Source: Candidatus Thorarchaeota archaeon
GTDB taxonomy: Archaea; Asgardarchaeota; Thorarchaeia; Thorarchaeales; Thorarchaeaceae
Length of the DNA: 8,588 bases
Assembly: GCA_030638785.1 (NCBI GenBank)
Contig: DAOWDY010000015.1
Coordinates: forward strand, 1 to 8,588
Direction of reading: 5' to 3'
A program made the translations under genes and the position numbers. The notes under the pieces were generated by a model that saw only the letters and a program-made list of their open reading frames with translations, did no database searches and was not told where the DNA came from. This document shows positions 5,918-8,588 of this stretch, piece after piece (the stretch's first letter is position 1; every line of letters starts with the position of its first letter).

Positions 5918-7051
5918 ATGACACTCGAGAAAACAAAGAGAGCATTTGTCAAATATATAGAGGAAACCCGTCGTGGGGATCCATATCCGCGAAATTTCAT
6001 GGGGTGTCTTATTTCAATATTAACCGAACCTAAACCAATTAGCCAAGAAAGAATAATGGAATTGACAGGTTACTCTCAAGCAACAATATCTCTGACGCTT
6101 CAGAAGATTCAGCTCCTGATGCCTGTGAAGACGGTTATGAAGAGAGGCGACCGAAAGCGGTACTACACCTATGATGGTTCTCCTGAGTCATTCATTCTCG
6201 ACCTGTGGGAGAAACGTCTAGAGGTACAGGGTTTTGAAATAATTCAAATAGAAGCATCGATTGAACGTGTGAAAGAGCGGACAGGTGAAGGCACAGCAGT
6301 ACGACGTTTCATTGACTACCTCTTCAACATGCAGCTGTATCTCACATTGATTCATTCACTTCGCTCTTCCAGTATTGAACAATTCAGAAAGTTACTGAAA
6401 ACCGATTTCACCCATGGTACAGATGCTCAAGATACTCAAGATAGCGGTATTCTGAAGAAATCGGAAATTGAGGAATTCTTAGAAGAATTAAGAACGAACA
6501 CAACGACATCAAAATCAGAAGAAGAACCTGTTTCTGAATATTTACTCCTAAAGAATGAATATTTTTCTGGAATGAAGGCGAATCTCAATCCACTATACTC
6601 ACAGACAATTGCCAATCAAATGATGGTGTTACATGATGTCTTTCTTGAACGTTCTACCACTCAAGAGATGATAGAGAAGTCAACTCTTCTACCTCGGAGT
6701 ACCATCTCAGAACTACTCTCACAATTTGTGAAGCTGGGTGTCATTAAAGTCACTAAGAAAGATGGGACACGAATCAAGTTGTATCAACCCGCGATTTCGT
6801 TCACAGATTTTATGCTTAGTTATAGCGAGAGATTAGCTCAAAAAATGATCGGGGCCAAAGCAAAGCTATCAAAATTCATTTCAGCTACTAGAAAGATTAG
6901 CCCAAAATCTCAGGAAGTAAAGAAGTTTCAAGACGTTCTTGAGAGTTTTCTGAAGGCCTATTTATTCACTGAGGATTTCACAAAGGGCTTCAAAGCAAAG
7001 ATGGTGACAAGACTCAAACAGAGTTATGATCACGGATTCGTATTCATTTGA
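5918..7051 (+). CDS. Transcriptional regulator with two GbsR/MarR-like winged-helix units
   Basis: This 377-residue protein holds two related DNA-binding units. The first winged helix spans about 24-86, with recognition helix around 53-66 (SQATISLTLQKI) and the basic wing KRGDRKRYY (75-83) typical of GbsR-type regulators; a helical dimerisation-like stretch follows (about 88-165). The second spans about 228-292, with recognition helix around 259-271 and wing KKDGTRIKLYQP (280-291), followed by another helical stretch. The halves are joined by an acidic, low-complexity linker (about 166-205). It has no membrane segment or recognisable ligand domain. Usual GbsR proteins are about 160-180 residues with one unit, so this looks like an internal duplication that makes a covalent dimer. 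It is divergent from the acyltransferase gene, its probable target. Start choice rests on the first ATG after the divergent promoter; the Shine-Dalgarno is weak (GAAGG). Confidence 0.8.
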   Translation: MTLEKTKRAFVKYIEETRRGDPYPRNFMGCLISILTEPKPISQERIMELTGYSQATISLTLQKIQLLMPVKTVMKRGDRKRYYTYDGSPESFILDLWEKRLEVQGFEIIQIEASIERVKERTGEGTAVRRFIDYLFNMQLYLTLIHSLRSSSIEQFRKLLKTDFTHGTDAQDTQDSGILKKSEIEEFLEELRTNTTTSKSEEEPVSEYLLLKNEYFSGMKANLNPLYSQTIANQMMVLHDVFLERSTTQEMIEKSTLLPRSTISELLSQFVKLGVIKVTKKDGTRIKLYQPAISFTDFMLSYSERLAQKMIGAKAKLSKFISATRKISPKSQEVKKFQDVLESFLKAYLFTEDFTKGFKAKMVTRLKQSYDHGFVFI

Positions 7052-7177
7052 CTGACGAAAAAAACGACGCGGCGCCAATATGTATTCTTATTTAGTAAAT
7101 GTAGCCAGTTTTCCCTGAAATTAGGTTCGTGGTTCGGACACTCGCATCACGGATATTCATTCAACGAGTGATTACGT

Positions 7178-8266
7178 ATGAATAAAATTCCTGTTCTAGT
7201 CATAGCATGTTTAATATTTGCTATTGGAGTTAATCTAAATGTCGTTAATCATGCCTCAGCTCAATCTTTCGAAATCATAGAGATTGGGCAGTTGGATACC
7301 GACGGATGGGCTGCAAATCTACATGTTCAAGGTGATGCAGCATTTGTTTCTGATTCTGAGGGTGGATTGTTGATCATCAATATATCTGATTCCGAGAATC
7401 CTACAGAATTAAGCCATTTCACTGAGGGTATAGATCATGTTCATGAAATTAAGGTCGATGGAAATTTCGTTTATTTAGCTGATTATACAGATGGGTTCAA
7501 GATCCTAGACGTTTCAGATTTGGAAAACCCAACACAGATTGGTAGATTTCATGATGGAGGAGAAGTTGGTGCTCTTGATATCTTCGAAGATATTGCTTTT
7601 CTAACTGATTATGAAGATGGATTGGAGATTGTGAATATCTCTGATCCTACAGATCCTGTAGAAATTTGCAAGTATTCTGAACTTACCTACGTGTTCAATG
7701 TTGAGATACACAATAATCTAGCATATGTTTCGGATTTCGTATCTTCAACAGAAACGAAGCTGAAGATTCTCAATATTTCCGACCTGTCAAACATTAGCGA
7801 GATTGCAGAATATACCATTAATGGTGAGATTTTTTCCATTGATTTCGAGGGAACAACTGCATACACTGTGTGCTCATACGGGGGAGTCAAAATATTCGAT
7901 ATTAGTAATCCTCTATCTATTGTTGAGATTGGCAGTTACTACGATGGAGGAAATGCTGTAGACCTTGATTTCTATGAAGATTTCATAATTGTTGCTGATA
8001 GGAATGACGGCTTGGAATTTATTGACAGTAGCGACCTTACTGACCTGAATGAGACCATGCACTATTACGATGGTGGAAGTGCTGCAGGAGTACAAGTAAT
8101 CGGTGATTTGATTTACGTTGCTGATGGAGAAGATGGTCTGGAAATTCTACAAATCGAAAGTTCACCAGACCCAACCACTCCAGATATCTCGGGTTATCTC
8201 ATTTTGTTAGTTATCCCTGCAGTCATAGTAGTTGTTGTGATTTTGCTAAAATGGAGAAAACGGTAA
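7178..8266 (+). CDS. Exported, membrane-anchored LVIVD-repeat beta-propeller protein
   Basis: This 362-residue surface protein has an N-terminal signal peptide (hydrophobic 4-22, probable cleavage after ASA at about residue 28). Seven LVIVD-type repeats of about 40 residues begin near 44, 88, 131, 172, 218, 260 and 302; each has a hydrophobic-rich VxVxGDxAYVAD-like strand and an LxIxDISDPxxP turn. A short linker leads to a C-terminal membrane helix (about 338-357) and a basic KWRKR stop-transfer end. Seven repeats match a closed seven-bladed propeller, with the extra N-terminal strand FEIIEIGQL (31-39) able to complete the last blade. Orientation is therefore propeller outside, tail inside. 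Repeat 4 is longer, and repeat 5 has a Cys (C232) in place of the usual acidic turn. GTGAT 5 nt before the ATG serves as Shine-Dalgarno. Such domains usually mediate binding; no catalytic motif is seen. Confidence 0.88.
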   Translation: MNKIPVLVIACLIFAIGVNLNVVNHASAQSFEIIEIGQLDTDGWAANLHVQGDAAFVSDSEGGLLIINISDSENPTELSHFTEGIDHVHEIKVDGNFVYLADYTDGFKILDVSDLENPTQIGRFHDGGEVGALDIFEDIAFLTDYEDGLEIVNISDPTDPVEICKYSELTYVFNVEIHNNLAYVSDFVSSTETKLKILNISDLSNISEIAEYTINGEIFSIDFEGTTAYTVCSYGGVKIFDISNPLSIVEIGSYYDGGNAVDLDFYEDFIIVADRNDGLEFIDSSDLTDLNETMHYYDGGSAAGVQVIGDLIYVADGEDGLEILQIESSPDPTTPDISGYLILLVIPAVIVVVVILLKWRKR

Positions 8267-8278
8267 ATCCTTAGACCG

Positions 8279-8292
8279 AAAGAAAAAGAAAA
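8279..8292 (-). terminator. T-tract terminator of the TPR gene
   Basis: The minus strand reads TTTTCTTTTTCTTT about 20 nt after the TPR gene stop, in the 45-nt gap between convergent genes. There is no preceding hairpin, as expected for archaeal T-tract termination. Confidence 0.5.
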
Positions 8293-8311
8293 CAGAGGAA
8301 CTGGATGCAAA

Positions 8312-8588
8312 TTACATCCTATTCCGAATTTCCTTCATTATACGTTCGATATCCTCAATCATTCTTTCTGCAAGTTCAGGTTGGATTTCTGCAGCCCTAA
8401 GACAGCTTCGGTTAGCCTCTTCGTAATTATCTAGATAAACGAGTGCGATTCCAAGATTGAACCAAGCATCTGCAAAATCAGGTCGAAGTTCTATTGCTTT
8501 ACGATGAGCCTTCTCCGCTTCAGCGTATTTCTTTTGTTCTCTGAGTACGATTCCAAAACCGTTCCATGCTTCTACAAAATCAGGCTGG
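8312..8588 (-). CDS. TPR-repeat protein, C-terminal fragment (cut by window edge)
   Basis: The last 91 residues of a longer protein are visible, read from 8587 down to the TAA at 8314-8312. They contain two tetratricopeptide repeats. The first has W8-G10-G12 in AWNGFGIVLREQ, then YAEAEKAHRKAIELRP (21-36). The second is AWFNLGIALVYL (41-52) with YEEANRSCLRAAEIQP (55-70). A short charged helix closes the protein. TPR arrays are protein-binding scaffolds, and the start and any partner domain lie outside the window. It converges on the propeller gene with a 45-nt gap, so they are separate transcription units. The partial gene is certain; its function is not readable. Confidence 0.85.
   Translation of the reverse strand, partial: QPDFVEAWNGFGIVLREQKKYAEAEKAHRKAIELRPDFADAWFNLGIALVYLDNYEEANRSCLRAAEIQPELAERMIEDIERIMKEIRNRM

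Noticed and set aside
7124..7136. GGTTCG repeated twice, resembling the T-loop of a tRNA
   Set aside because: No acceptor, D or anticodon stems can be found around it; it is a short repeat in an intergenic stretch.
1..8588. CRISPR arrays, insertion sequences, rRNA or tRNA genes
   Set aside because: No regularly spaced repeats, transposase-like frames or RNA-gene signatures were seen by reading; a dedicated search was not possible.

Overview
The window looks like an archaeal chromosome segment. Start sites carry TATA-like boxes at archaeal spacing, and one Shine-Dalgarno is the full archaeal GGTGAT. A T-tract replaces a bacterial hairpin terminator at one gene end. The protein mix (LVIVD-repeat propeller with a C-terminal membrane anchor, tandem GbsR-like regulator, condensation-fold acyltransferase, small alarmone-hydrolase-like HD protein, TPR protein) would fit an uncultivated Asgard archaeon such as a thorarchaeon. 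That lineage guess is weak, because nothing here is a phylogenetic marker.

Layout: (1) 27-509, + strand, a small SpoT/MESH1-type HD phosphohydrolase. (2) 521-4335, - strand, four genes transcribed in the order arsR-like regulator, methyltransferase-hgcA fusion, hgcB, zinc-dependent MDR dehydrogenase. The first three are tightly packed: an ATGA overlap, then a 4-nt gap whose Shine-Dalgarno overlaps the preceding stop. The dehydrogenase follows after 74 nt. (3) 4407-5807, - strand, an HHxxxDG condensation/acyltransferase-fold enzyme, divergent from (4) 5918-7051, + strand, a regulator with two GbsR/MarR-like winged-helix units. (5) 7178-8266, + strand, a secreted, membrane-anchored seven-bladed LVIVD propeller. 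(6) 8312-8588, - strand, the C-terminal end of a TPR protein cut by the window edge.

The central point is the 3934-1843 block. HgcA is the membrane corrinoid protein and HgcB the dicluster ferredoxin required for microbial mercury methylation. Both are recognisable here by their diagnostic residues: NVWCA with the cap-helix Cys and five membrane segments in HgcA; two 4Fe-4S motifs, a GCGC segment and a terminal CysCys in HgcB. The unusual feature is that HgcA carries an N-terminal class I SAM-dependent methyltransferase domain of about 230 residues. This suggests that methyl donor, corrinoid carrier and ferredoxin reductant form one module. An ArsR-type repressor with a CVC metal-site motif is translationally coupled upstream and is the likely metal-responsive switch. 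The cap-helix motif also departs from the usual sequence just after the Cys (AARG in place of AAGK), so the true substrate (Hg(II), another metal or metalloid, or none) is open.
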